Source: Petaurus breviceps papuanus (taxonomy: Eukaryota; Chordata; Mammalia; Diprotodontia; Petauridae). From it: a stretch of 64,000 bases of DNA. Shown here piece after piece: positions 53,995-64,000 of the stretch. A program made the translations under genes and the position numbers. How positions within the stretch are numbered: position 1 is the stretch's first letter; each line of letters starts with the position of its first letter. The notes beneath the pieces were generated by a model. That model made no database searches. It saw only the letters and a program-made list of their open reading frames with translations, and was not told where the DNA came from. The DNA is taken from the NCBI GenBank assembly GCA_028583685.1, contig JAMXIF010000058.1:10015108-10079107 (forward strand), in the 5' to 3' direction.

Positions 53995-54425
53995 AGAGGG
54001 CTCACTGACAGGTACGGTAAATGGTTTAGAAATTATGTCATGCAAGCAATTGTTGTAGGAACAGTAGATGTTTATCCTGGAAAAGAGAAGACCTAGGACA
54101 GCAAGGGGAGAGAGTAGTGTTTTTAGATATTCAAAGGGTTATTAAGAGGAAGAGGGATTACATTTATTTTATGTAGCTCCAAAAGGCAGCATATGAACCA
54201 GTGGTTAGAGCCTACAGGGATAATTTCAGCTTTGTCTATTGAAGAACCTTCTAAGAATTAGAACTTTCCAAAGATATCATAGACTGATTCATAAAGAATA
54301 AGCTGTCCTTCTTAGTAATGGTACAGGCAGATGCTAGATGACTGTTGAGTGTTGTAGAAGGAATTCCCACATTAGGCAGAAGATTGGAGATGACCTCCCA
54401 TATCCTAGCCACTACTAAGATTCAC
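53995..54425 (+). mobile_element. L3/CR1 LINE 3' region, sense
   Basis: 'gatgtttatcctggaaaaga', 'ttttagatattcaaagggtt', 'aggaagagggattacattta' and 'agattggagatgacctccca' follow L3/CR1 order. It is diverged. Confidence 0.65.
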
Positions 54426-55085
54426 AGAAGAAAAGAATTCCAGGGTTGGAAGAGACCTCAATGACTACAAGAAACTGTTGCATGCACAGTGGCCACACTC
54501 TGGTAAAACTGTCTTGGCAGACAGTTTAAACTAGGCTGAGGGTAACTGACCAACCTCAAACCCATCAGTGAGTTAGGGGGATTTCTACCCCAAGCATTTG
54601 AAGATCTCCCTCTGTGGAATGGGTGGATTAGAACAATTTGTACCACTGGCTATGAAGGCAGCTGAAGCAGGTGCTGAGGATAGCTTAGAGCTTAATTAGA
54701 CAAGGAAGATGCCAAGGTCATCTGCTTCATTCCAAGCCATGACCAGTCACTCTGACTTTTGTCTTGCCATTGGATTTCAGTGACTCTGGAAGAGAGAGTG
54801 AGGCTGATGACTGTGCAACTCTGCCTCACTTAATTCCAATTCACACACAAGTCAAGACATCACCCCAAGAGGTCATGGGTCCTCCTCAAAAATGAAAGAT
54901 GAACAACAATTCCAATCCAGACCTGAGGAAGAATCCCCAGTACTGCCCCTGAGAAAATCATCCAGCTTCTGTTTAAAATCTTCCAATAAGAGGAAAGCCA
55001 CTTCCTCCATAGCCAGCCCATTCCATTTTTAATAGCTCTAATTGTTAGGATTCGAAGATCCTGAGTGCTCAAGACGCCTAGGGGA
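54425..55085 (-). mobile_element. L3/CR1 LINE 3' region antisense, split by a SINE
   Basis: 54430-54470 ('gaattccagggttggaagag') and 54905-55085 ('ccaatccagacctgaggaag', 'ttccatttttaatagctcta') are one antisense L3/CR1 3' end. The 435 bp between them is inserted. Confidence 0.75.
54470..54905 (+). mobile_element. Long SINE with AAC-type tail, inserted in L3/CR1
   Basis: It includes 'gtgccaaggtcatctgcttc'-like text at 54705-54730, 'gacttttgtcttgccattgg', 'aagtcaagacatcacc' and ends 'gaaagatgaacaacaattcc'. I recognise the end as that of a marsupial SINE with an RTE-like tail. It clearly splits the L3/CR1 copy. The exact TSD is not clear. Confidence 0.65.
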
Positions 55086-55089
55086 AATT

Positions 55090-56215
55090 GCCCATGTTTT
55101 AAAATCTTGAGTTATTTTTGTTCAAACATTCCTAGAAGATGATTCATCTCGAATGTGCCCATTAGTAGATGTGATTAGTCTCATGTGAGGACAGTGAAAT
55201 GACAATATTGCCATTTAGTTCTGCCAAGTTATGTTTTAAACAAACACAGAATTGAGTTTTCTGGGGGTTTTCACATGCACCATTTCCTAATAGGATATAG
55301 GTTCCTTAGTGCTAATACTCTATCTGGCAATCAATAACCACACATCAGTTCTCTCATTTACTTCCCCTAAAATCCCAGAATCACACTACTTCACCATAAT
55401 ATAGCATTAATTTTGCTAGTTTGAGCACATGATCATCATCAAAAATAAATAAGATTTTTAAAATAGTGTTTACTTACAAGACCTATACATGATTTGTAGT
55501 GTTTGGATTATTAGATTAATATCTAAATTTATAGTTTTTAATTTATGCTATGCATGGCATTAATGTAATTAGTGTAGGCCAGCATTTCAATGCAAATTAT
55601 GCTATTGACTATAAATATGGGTTTTGACTTTATGTCCTCATAATTCCAAAGAGCATTCTGGAGGTAAATATAAGCCCGATGCTAAAACTCCCAATTCCCT
55701 ACACATGGTATGCCTGTATTGATTCACATGCATATCTTCAATCCTGCACTGTTCCCAGTATGACATTGGCTCAGATTAGTATGGAGGTGACAGATGGGAT
55801 ATTCAGATAAGGAGTGATATTGGGATATTTTATTTTGGTTAGAAAAAGAACCAGTGGGAAAAATATTCTCTACTTAATCTATTTTATCTTCAACAGGGTG
55901 TTACCTGTAAATATCAGTTTAAACGCCAGCAGAAAATACTAGCTGCTTTGACAGCATGAAAATGAAAGGAATAAAGTAATCCCAACCAAAAAAGGGGGGG
56001 GGGAATCTTCACTGTCTTTCTTTACACAGGCAGAAGAAAAAAAAGACAGGAAGTAAAATTTCATTCAAATCATCTCAATGTGCTACAATATCCCTCCCTG
56101 CCATTCAAATTAATGGCAATTATTTACAAGAATGGAAACACTAAGTGGAAGGATTCATGATCATAAATGTATTCATTAATTTAGAATACTTTATATATTT
56201 CTAATTAATTTACAA
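55090..56215. other. Unassigned, repeat-poor AT-rich DNA
   Basis: About 1.1 kb with no recognised transposon and no frame above 60 codons. An octamer-type atgcaaat occurs at about 55590. A G-run is at 55993-56003. Confidence 0.45.
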
Positions 56216-56219
56216 AATC

Positions 56220-56790
56220 ATCATTTATTAATAAAAATTTACATTTACAAAGCAGTTTGAGAATTTTAAAGTTCTTTTATAATCTGGCTTCAGATACTTC
56301 CTTGCTACATGAACCTGGGCAAGTCACTTTACTCAGTTTGCCTCAGTTTCCTCATCTATAAAATGAGCTGGAAAGGGAAATGGCAAACCATTCCAGTATC
56401 TTTGCCAAGAAAACCCCAAATGTAGTGACAAAAAGTCAGCCATGACTAAAAAAACACTGAAGAACTGTGAGTTCAAATCTATCCTCAGATACTAGCTATG
56501 TGACCCAGGGCAAGTCACGTAACTCCATTTGTCTCTTTTTCTTCATTTATAAAATGAGCTGGAGAAGAAAATAGCAAACCACTCAAGTATCTCTGCCAAG
56601 AAAACCTCATATGGTATCATGAAGAGACAGACATGGCTGAAACAACTCAACAACAACAAAATATATACCCACACATTATCTCATTTGATCCTTACAACCA
56701 CCCTTCAAGGTAAGTGTATACTAATGGTATTATTAGGCCCATTTTGCAGATAAGGAGAGACTTCAGGACCACTAAGGGCAGAAAAAAACA
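56220..56790 (-). mobile_element. MIR/CORE-SINE antisense, host of a SINE pair
   Basis: 56230-56280 ('cagtttgagaattttaaag') and 56662-56790 ('attatctcatttgatcctta', 'cccattttgcagataaggag') are parts of one antisense MIR. Confidence 0.7.
56282..56661 (+). mobile_element. Two RTE-tailed SINE copies in tandem
   Basis: Copy 1 (56282-56457): 'cctcagtttcctcatctata', 'gagctggaaagggaaatggc', 'aaaaagtcagccatgactaa'. Copy 2 (56460-56661): 'gagttcaaatctatcctcag', 'gagctggagaagaaaatagc', 'gaagagacagacatggctga' and an AAC tail. Both lack a full head. They sit together in one MIR. Confidence 0.7.
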
Positions 56791-56799
56791 AAAATATAT

Positions 56800-57110
56800 A
56801 TTCATCATTGACCAATATAGGAGCCATTTCCAAATAACTGTGAGAGCCTTCTTGTCGTTTTATTGAGAATTTTAAGTTTTTAACTAAACTAGAGGATATA
56901 CCTTTCTAACGATCTATTGGTTTAGATTTAGGACAGATGTGCTACCACCACCCTTTTACTGATGGATCATGGAGACAGAAGAAAGTATCCAGAAATTCCT
57001 CCCAAATCAATGATGCTCCTTACTGGCATGAAGCCAATAGAAGAAATTTGGAATCACCATTTCAATCTCGCTGATAACATGATCTCTTTCTTTATGTAAA
57101 TAATTATATA
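56800..57110. other. Unassigned DNA
   Basis: Nothing recognised. Confidence 0.45.
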
Positions 57111-57114
57111 ATCC

Positions 57115-58140
57115 AGGAAGATGAAACTTAAGGTGGATAAATGCAAAGTTTTATGCTTGGGTTCAAAAAACCAGCTTCAGAAGTACAAGGCATAGCTACA
57201 GAGCTATTGATGTTAAGTTGTTTCTGATTCTTCATGATCCCATTTGGGGTTTTCTTGGCAGAGATCCTGGAGTGGTATGCCATTTCCTTTTCCAGTTCAT
57301 TTTACAAATAAGAAAACTGAGGTAAACAGAGTTAAATTACTTGCCCAGGGTTACACAACTAGTAAGTGTCTGAGGCCAAATTTGAACTCAAGAAAATAAG
57401 TCTTCCTGACTCTAAGTTGGGCTCTCTATCCACTGCATCACCTAGCTCCCCCAGAATAGCCATTCACCTTAAAATTTTGGGATCTGTGTGAGAACTGCTT
57501 AGAACACTGCAGGTTCAGCATTAAAAGTTGATGTTCTAGGGTTTCATTGGGAGGCATCACGTTTAGGGTTAACAAAATAATAACAAGCTCTACTTGATTT
57601 TAGTCAGACTACATATGGAATATTTTCTTCAGTTCTGGGCACCACAGTGCCCAGTGTTTAGGAACAATACAAAGCCAAACAATGTCTAAAAAGGAATTAC
57701 AAGGATAGTGAAGGGTGACAAGATCATGCTGTGTGATAACTGGCTGAAGAAACTGGAGATATTTAGCATGAAAAAGACCTAGCAGACACATGATTGTTGT
57801 CTTCGGGTATCTAAAGAACTATAAAGTAGAAGAGGAATTTGATCCTTTCTCCTTAGATCCAGAAGGCAGAGCTATGAAATATTTGGAAATTTCAGGTACA
57901 CAAATTTAGGTTTGATGTAAAGAAAACATTCTTAATGATTAGAGCTATACAGGAGTGGTATGGGCTGTCCAATAACTATCTAAAAGGTAGTTTCCACCTT
58001 AGGGGATTTTCAAATAAGGGTTGGATGACCACTTGTTGGTTATGATGTAAGGGGGAAGAGGGTCAGGACTTTTATTCAGGTATGGATTGAACTAAATAGC
58101 TCTGAGATCCTTTCCAACTCAAATTCTGTGACTACAATGC
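57115..58140 (+). mobile_element. L3/CR1 LINE 3' region, about 0.75 kb, split by a SINE
   Basis: Blocks: 'ggataaatgcaaagttttat', then after the SINE 'ttttcttcagttctgggcac', 'aggaattacaaggatagtga', 'agaaactggagatatttagc', 'ggatgaccacttgttggtta' and 'gatcctttccaactcaaatt'. It is the best L3/CR1 3' end in the window. The frame at 57609-57791 (minus) is a shadow. Confidence 0.85.
57190..57455 (-). mobile_element. RTE-tailed marsupial SINE, antisense, nearly complete
   Basis: 'cccatttggggttttcttgg', 'gccatttccttttccagttc', 'cagggttacacaactagtaa' and 'cactgcatcacctagctccc'. It is inserted in L3/CR1. Confidence 0.85.
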
Positions 58141-58560
58141 ATGTATGAAAAAAAGATACATAAGTACAGAGACAGAAAACCCTGGGCCATTGCATTGCTT
58201 CCTGTGGGATTTTCAAGGATTAGAGGGGGTGATAGTGCACAGAAATCATGGAATAGGTCTTTGGCACCATGTGGTTACAAAAAAAGAGGTAGAAAGGGAT
58301 ATTCACTTCACTTCCATGAACAGGATGAGTATAGCTCTTGGCAGACAGGAGGGGGTAGATCCCTATTTGATCAGGGTTAGAAGTAGATGAAGTGAAGACA
58401 TCCTATGGGGGATTGAGGAAGGGAACAAGAGGTAGAGAAAAGTTTCTTAAAACTGAAACAGCTTGGAGTTAGAAGGGGAGGAATGGTCAATCTAACCCCT
58501 TCATTTAAATCCAGCCTCTGTGTCTTCACCAGTGAATGAAGACATTAATACTTCCTTTTA
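58141..58560. other. Unassigned DNA
   Basis: Two overlapping frames (58141-58390) of about 80 codons lack motifs. Confidence 0.45.
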
Positions 58561-58734
58561 CCTAGTCCCTAGAATTGTTCTGGGAAAAGTGTTTTGTAAA
58601 ATATAAAGCATTGTGTAATGGGAACTACTTACTTCAATTTCTTTTTCTATTTTGTACCATTTCTGTGATTTTATGACTGTGGGTAAGTAGGTGACTTCCT
58701 CTTCTAATGCTGGTCAGGACCTTCTCTTCAATTT

Positions 58735-58885
58735 ATGATCTTAGAGAACTACATGGCAGCCCTGAGAGATTAAGTGTTTCAATTGGAGTTACCCAACCAA
58801 TAGGTATTAGAGGAAGGGCTTGAAATCAGTTCTTCTGGACTCTGAGGCCAGTTCTCTATCTACTACACCTGCTGCCCATGTTAAT
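58735..58885 (-). mobile_element. MIR/CORE-SINE, antisense
   Basis: 'agattaagtgtttcaattgg' to 'ctctatctactacacctgct' follows antisense MIR order. Confidence 0.55.
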
Positions 58886-59380
58886 TGTTTGAAAGGACCA
58901 TGACTTCATTCATCTCCCTCACCACCACCAAATCCAGTCACAACATCTCCACATGTTAGTTGAGAGATGAACTTCATATATTGTTACAGCTAAAATCAGT
59001 TGTCATTTACTAGCCAAAGATGGTGATAGGCTTCTTTGAGCTTAACTAGATTCATCCTTGGATAAAAATCACATTCCATCCTTGAACCTTTGAAGCCTTC
59101 TTTCCAACTTGTCAGGACCTGTCAAATCTTGTATTCTTCTAAAAAAGACTTCCAGAATCAAGGATCACCGTCTTACCCCAATGGGGAACTGGAGAAGGAT
59201 TTAGGGGAAAGGGGAGTGCTATCATTATTATTACATATAATATATAATAATAATAATCATTATTATTACAGCTCTTTCTAGACTCAATTCAATTTTCAAT
59301 TCCTCCAAAACTCCTTAAGTGACTGTTCAGTCTTTAGTTATTAACTCAACCTTTCCTCTAAATCTTTATATACTGTTCTA
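58886..59380. other. Unassigned DNA with a TAA tract
   Basis: An (ATT/TAA)n-like tract at 59222-59270 is the only clear feature. Confidence 0.45.
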
Positions 59381-59384
59381 TACT

Positions 59385-59570
59385 TCTGTAAAGAGTACTG
59401 GAGTTTGTGTCAGGAGAGACCTGGGTTAAAGTGCTGTCTCTGACACTTACTTGCTGTGTGACCAGAAGCAAACTACTTAACTTCTCTGAGGCTGATATTC
59501 CTCCTTTGTAAATGATGATAAGAGCAGAGTATACTTCACAGATTTCTTGTAAGGACAAAATAACAACGAA
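59385..59570 (+). mobile_element. MIR/CORE-SINE
   Basis: 'gagtactggagtttgtgtca', 'gacacttacttgctgtgtga' and 'ttcttgtaaggacaaaa'. Confidence 0.75.
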
Positions 59571-60510
59571 TTCTTCACCCTCTAAACCTAACTATTCACA
59601 TTTTTAACAATCTAGGACTTTGGAGTAGGAAATTATAATTTGGATTATAATCTAGTCATCTGGTTCCATTATTTGATTTTCCAAGTAAATTTAACTTGAC
59701 CTCTAAAGTTAACTCCTCTGAATTGCATTAGCCTCTGAATTCCTGGCACTTGCATCATCAGATCACAGGAACTCTGATCATTTAGTTCCTCCACATAGTA
59801 GAGGAGTCCTCCCTCAGCAAAATATGCTTTTTTGTCAAGTTTGCATTTGAGTTTCTTCCTTTGTGTCATTTGTGCCAAACTTTTCAGAAAATGTCCATTT
59901 CCACCAATGGCTGTGTTTCAGCAAGATGTCATGGGGTTACCTTCTCTCAACCATAACCTCTTATTTTGTGCTCTGAACACCCTGATGAAGAATTCAACAA
60001 TCTCTATAGAAAAACTTCAAAGAAAACAAAAACTCTTTAAGGGATGTATCTTATTTTTAAGTGGAACCTTAGGAGAACTCACATTGAGCAGCTTAAAAAA
60101 TAGTAAGTAGCCTTAAAATCTCAGACAAATCTAAACCATAGGTCACTCAATCTTGGCCTTGATTTTCCATCTGTAAAGTTAAAATGACATCTTACCACAC
60201 ATGGGTCTGAGAGAGATAGCACAGGATAACTTAGTTCAGAGGGATTCAGTGTAGTGCTAATGAGGCCAAAGTCATTAGTTTGATCTTCAGACTAATTAGT
60301 TTAGTTCTTGTACTTTATTTGTAACTGTCCTGTATACTCACCATCTTCTATTTTTCATTACATAGAATTGTGGATTTTTTTAATTTCCCACACACATTCC
60401 CTAGAGACTCTTCAAGAGTCTGGGAACTAGATAGAAAGGGATAGAAAGGGATCAGAGGGAGGATAATTGGATCCTAGGTTTAAAGCTGATTCCTTACAGA
60501 TCACCTAGTT
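59571..60510. other. Unassigned DNA
   Basis: The 92-codon frame at 59832-60110 begins with a hydrophobic stretch but shows no family motif, and I do not call it. Confidence 0.45.
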
Positions 60511-60685
60511 CATTGGTGTCAAATTTTAAGGGGTGGGGCTACATATTGACTTAGAAACCACAAATTAGTATCATCTATGTTTTATTGTATTTTATTTATT
60601 TTGCTAAATATTTTCCAATTACAATTAAATCTGGTCCGTGGCCCTCTAGCTGCATGCGACCACCATGTTTGCTATCTACATTATT
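60511..60685. mobile_element. hAT-like MITE
   Basis: 'ggtgtcaaattttaagg' at the left and 'gcgaccaccatgtttgct' at the right are decayed inverted ends. Between them 'gctacatattgacttagaaa', 'ttttattgtattttatttat' and 'ccaattacaattaaatctgg' match a MITE common in marsupials that I take to be Charlie/hAT-derived. No transposase. Confidence 0.6.
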
Positions 60686-61190
60686 GTTGGTCTTGGCTTG
60701 GAGGGCTGGAGGAAGAAGTTGTGTACTCTTATTGCTTCCCATTTTACAAATAATTATTTCTGCCAACTCAGTAGTTGTTTCTACCTGTTGAAGAAGTATA
60801 AGTGCTACCACGAATCCTCTAAATCAGATTTATAGTAAGAAAAGAAGCCCATTTTTCTCTCCCTCTTTCCACCAATGCCATCAACCACCTGAGCCTAGCA
60901 ATCAACATTGGTCTAGCTCACCACTGTTTTAATTGGCTGATCTGGTTTTTTAATTGGCTGATCTGATTTAACTGTCTGATCTGGTGCCTTTAGATAGGCT
61001 AAATAGCCAATGATGGGGAACACAGGAAGGATACTGGATTCATAGACCTTGTCCTTCTCCTTTGCTCTAATACAATACAAGGAGAAGGACCAAGGCAACA
61101 ATTTGGATAGACAAAATTTCTACTTATTTTCCAGGGCAAGAGAGGACAGCAATGGACTCAGGAGAAACTTGAGCTGAATCCAGTGAGATG
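60686..61190. other. Unassigned with a short tandem repeat
   Basis: 'aattggctgatctg' occurs twice and a diverged third time at 60930-60985. Confidence 0.5.
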
Positions 61191-62325
61191 GTAATAACGA
61201 GACAATGCCCCCTGACCCTGCTTTTTGCTTATATTCTGATAAAAAGAATTCTTAGGTATAAACACTATCCAAGCAGCTCTTATATTTCAAAGAGATATAC
61301 AAAAGAAGGAATTTATCTTTTGGCCATAAATCCTCTTACCATGCAATTAGCAAAAAGTCAGGACTTTTTTGAAAAAAAAAATTTCAATGTTGATTGGAAA
61401 GCCCAGAATTTAAACTCAAATTGGACAAAGCACTTTTGAGGTACATACATAAAAGGAATGTTTTGCCTGGCTCTAGTTGTTCTTTCTTTTCTAGATTACT
61501 TTTTCCCCTTTTAATTAAAAGCAAAGTTGACCCTCATAACAAAGTAATGATATGTCTCACTTTGAGGAAAAAAACTGAACATTTTAAGTTTAAAACTGCT
61601 CTTTAATCCTTACAAATAACTCATATGAATGTCAAAAAAAAACAGGAAAAAATACTAAGATTCATTGAAGTAAATAGAACAGTGTGAGACAAAACTTTTT
61701 TTCCCTACTTAACCCAGACTATTAATTTTACAGAGGTTAAGAATAAAGATTAGATGATCTACTTCCAAAAACAGTCAAATGGGTTTTAAAACCAAAATCC
61801 ATTTAAAAATGGACCAGATAATTTTTCCAAGTGTGGATGTGTGGTGGTTATAAATGAGTAAAACTGATCTGCATATTTAACTAAATGAAACATACCACAG
61901 TATCATATTTCCCAGGAATTCTCAACCTGCCCTGTTTTGTATTTCAACAAAGATATATTTTCTTTCAAGATGCCTTACCAATTGTGCAACCCACTTCAAC
62001 ACAGTCAACCCTTTTACACATTATTTATTGCATAGCTTCTGCTATATTAACTATAAGCTATGAAATGGTAAATCTGTCACATCTGAGCTCATCTAGTTAG
62101 ATGGACAGATAAATGGTCCTAATCAATAAACTCAGCAGGAGTTAACATCTCATTTTAAATCTTATTTGATGGCAAATAGATAATGGAAAATTGAAAGGTA
62201 GAGAATTTCAGTCAACCCAATGAATTTTTTTAACTACAACATGCTGGAATTCAGTCATTCAAAAAGCCCACATTCACCTTCCATTAGAGATAAGGAACAA
62301 TCCAAGCTGGAGGTAGGGGTAGAGA
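61191..62325. other. Unassigned, repeat-poor DNA
   Basis: About 1.1 kb of AT-rich sequence. Frames of 70-83 codons at 61188-61606 and 61885-62100 show no motif. Confidence 0.45.
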
Positions 62326-62327
62326 GG

Positions 62328-62455
62328 AATGTTATTCAGCCAGTCAACAAGCATTTATTACATGTTTATTCTGGGCATTGTGCTAAGTGTGAGACTTCCA
62401 GAAAATGCAAAAACATGATATCTGGCCTTAAGGAACTCATGGTCTGATAGGTCAG
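62328..62455 (-). mobile_element. L2 LINE 3' end, antisense
   Basis: 'gtcaacaagcatttattaca', 'ctgggcattgtgctaagtgt' and 'ccttaaggaactcatggtct'. Confidence 0.75.
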
Positions 62456-62750
62456 GTATCAAGAACTGACCCCTACCTAGGTACAGCCTCAATCACTAGA
62501 ATTCCCACTCATGCAGAAAGGAATCTTGCCTTATCTACAAAACTCAAACCCTGGCAGTAACTGAAAGAAGAATACAGAAACCTGGATTTTAAAAACTTTT
62601 TTTTTAATCTACCTTCTCCTTGAGGGAGGTATGGAAAATTTTTTTTAGGGTTGTTATTTTAATTTTACATTATATAATCATGTAAATGCTTTAAAAAGAA
62701 CATTTTTCTGAGAGTAAATTTGCTCATAAAAATGCCTTGTATACCAGTAC
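62456..62750. other. Unassigned DNA
   Basis: Nothing recognised. Confidence 0.45.

Positions 62751-62755
<5 letters not shown>

Positions 62756-62786
<31 letters not shown>
62756..62786. repeat. (CA)n microsatellite
   Basis: About 14 CA units directly before a MIR piece (62787-62870). Confidence 0.92.
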
Positions 62787-62790
<4 letters not shown>

Positions 62791-62999
62791 TCAAATACTT
62801 CTGACACTTACTAGCTATATGATCATGGGCAAGTTGCCAATTGTCTCCTAGCCTCAGGCAACTATTTAGGACTTAACAGCTAAGTTATAAGTGGGTTGCT
62901 ATCTGCCTTGATGAAGGGAGTTCCCATTCTGATGAAATCATAGATCCACTATTTTTTAAACCAGATTTCATCTATATGGGGAATATGTGTGTGTATATG

Positions 63000-63215
63000 A
63001 ATAAGAGGCAACAAAATAATAAAAATTAGTATTTATATAGCATTTGCTATGTTCCAGGCACTGTCCCCATTTTTTATTTCAGGAAACTGAGGCAAACAGA
63101 AGCTAAGTGACTTATCCAAGTTTACATAGCTAGAAAGTGTCTAAGGTGAAATATGAACTCAGGTCTTCCTAACTCAAGACCCAGCATTCTATCCATTGTG
63201 CCACTGACCTGTGTA
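63000..63215 (-). mobile_element. MIR/CORE-SINE, antisense
   Basis: 'agtatttatatagcatttgc', 'caggaaactgaggcaaacag', 'gacttatccaagtttacata' and 'ctatccattgtgccactgac'. Confidence 0.8.
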
Positions 63216-63479
63216 TAAATACACCAGAAGCTGGGGTTCAGGCTATGTGACCTTGGGCAAATATTGTCCCAGGCAACACTCTAAAATTAAAAGTGACAAA
63301 GAAGTTGCTGGTCTACACACAGGAAGTTCCACACTCAAATAAAATTATAAATCCAAGCCAAACAAAGTATCTGTCATTTCATCACCATGGCACCTCCCTC
63401 CTTCAATGCAGGTAGCAACTCTTCCATGATTTAGGAAAGAAGTCTTAAGGAGTTGCCAGAGAAATATCTGAAGGGTATT

Positions 63480-63665
63480 TGAATTCAGAACAGGTGTAGC
63501 AGATAAAGTGTTGGAGGTGGAGTCATGAGAATCTGAGTTCAAATCTTCTTAGACACTACCTTAGTTTCCTGTCTGTAAGATGGGGATAATAATAATGAAG
63601 GTCCTATGAGAGAAGTAAAGTACCTTCCAAACCTTAAAGTGCTATATAAATGCTAACTATTTTCA
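63480..63665 (+). mobile_element. MIR/CORE-SINE
   Basis: 'gataaagtgttggaggtgga', 'tctgagttcaaatcttctta' and 'aaagtgctatataaatgcta'. Confidence 0.75.
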
Positions 63666-63720
63666 CATACATAAATGTGTTTGTCCCATGTGTGTATATA
63701 TATATGTTTATTTTTTTTAA

Positions 63721-63894
63721 TATTTCGGTTTTTCCCTTTTTTTTCTTTTTTGGAGGCAGTCAGGGTTAAGTGACTTGCCCAGGGTCACACAGCTAGCAAT
63801 AGTCTGAAGCCAGATTTGAACTCAGGTCCTCCTGACTCCAGGGCCTGTGTTCTATCCACTGCACCACCTAGCTGCCCCTATATTTAGTTTTCCC
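63721..63894 (-). mobile_element. Marsupial tRNA-SINE, antisense, with TSD
   Basis: T-rich tail (63736-63752), 'cagggttaagtgacttgccc', 'gaactcaggtcctcctgact', head 'gcaccacctagctgccccta'. TSDs are about tatttcggtttttccc (63721-63736) and tatttagttttccc (63880-63893). Confidence 0.85.
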
Positions 63895-64000
63895 AATTTA
63901 AAATTGGAGGTTGCAATGATTCTAGACTTTGGTTATTTCATAGGTTTCTTCTCAGGTAGCTAGGCTCTTTTACCACCAAAGGTTGATTTCCAGCCTCTTA

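Noticed and set aside
59832-60110. 92-codon frame with hydrophobic N-terminus
   Set aside because: The start resembles a signal peptide only loosely, the rest has no family features, and there is no context to support a gene.

Overview
This window is 64 kb of marsupial nuclear DNA with no convincing host gene. The organism call rests on the interspersed repeats. There are tRNA-headed SINEs of the marsupial type (heads like ggtggcgcagtgagtaaag, or gcgagtaagagcaccgg in a second subfamily) with clean target-site duplications (TSDs), marsupial-type SINEs ending in an RTE-like tail, L1 and ORF1-only (HAL1-like) LINEs, and dense old L2, L3/CR1 and MIR/CORE-SINE copies. The species cannot be fixed from the sequence. 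DNA is AT-rich, and open reading frames outside LINEs are short and mostly low-complexity. The window looks intergenic or deep intronic.

Three large LINE insertions dominate. (1) 7448-13752 is a nearly complete L1 with a 14-nt TSD. It carries ORF1 with one frameshift and ORF2 in several pieces, with endonuclease, reverse transcriptase and C-terminal Cys motifs visible. It sits inside a MIR-like SINE that an LTR-like insertion had also split (6737-about 7417). (2) 17461-21883 is an older L1 with its 5' end intact at the TSD, a decayed ORF1 and most of ORF2 missing. About 390 nt of non-L1 sequence follows its first A-rich tail, still inside the TSD, which suggests 3' transduction. (3) 25172-28168 is an ORF1-only element inserted in an L3/CR1 copy. 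Its 16-nt TSD also encloses 168 nt of CpG-bearing DNA upstream of the usual L1 start, which suggests 5' transduction or an alternative leader.

The rest is a mosaic of older repeats, often nested. L2 3' ends occur in both orientations, L3/CR1 3' ends lie at 24.8, 28.9-30.3, 54.0 and 57.1-58.1 kb, and many MIR/CORE-SINEs are present. At least seven younger SINE insertions have visible TSDs, including one head-to-tail dimer on the minus strand (14485-14766). Microsatellites (CA, TA, GGAA, GAA, CT) are scattered through.

Nothing amounts to a clear new biological system. The best leads are the extra sequence carried by the LINEs (25172-25339, 21490-21883, 7448-7690), the dimeric SINE, a 79-bp repeat pair at 35.8 and 37.4 kb that fits no family I know, and one unrecognised 123-codon minus-strand frame at 5266-5637. 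Repeat-family names come from memory of consensus sequences; no database search was run.
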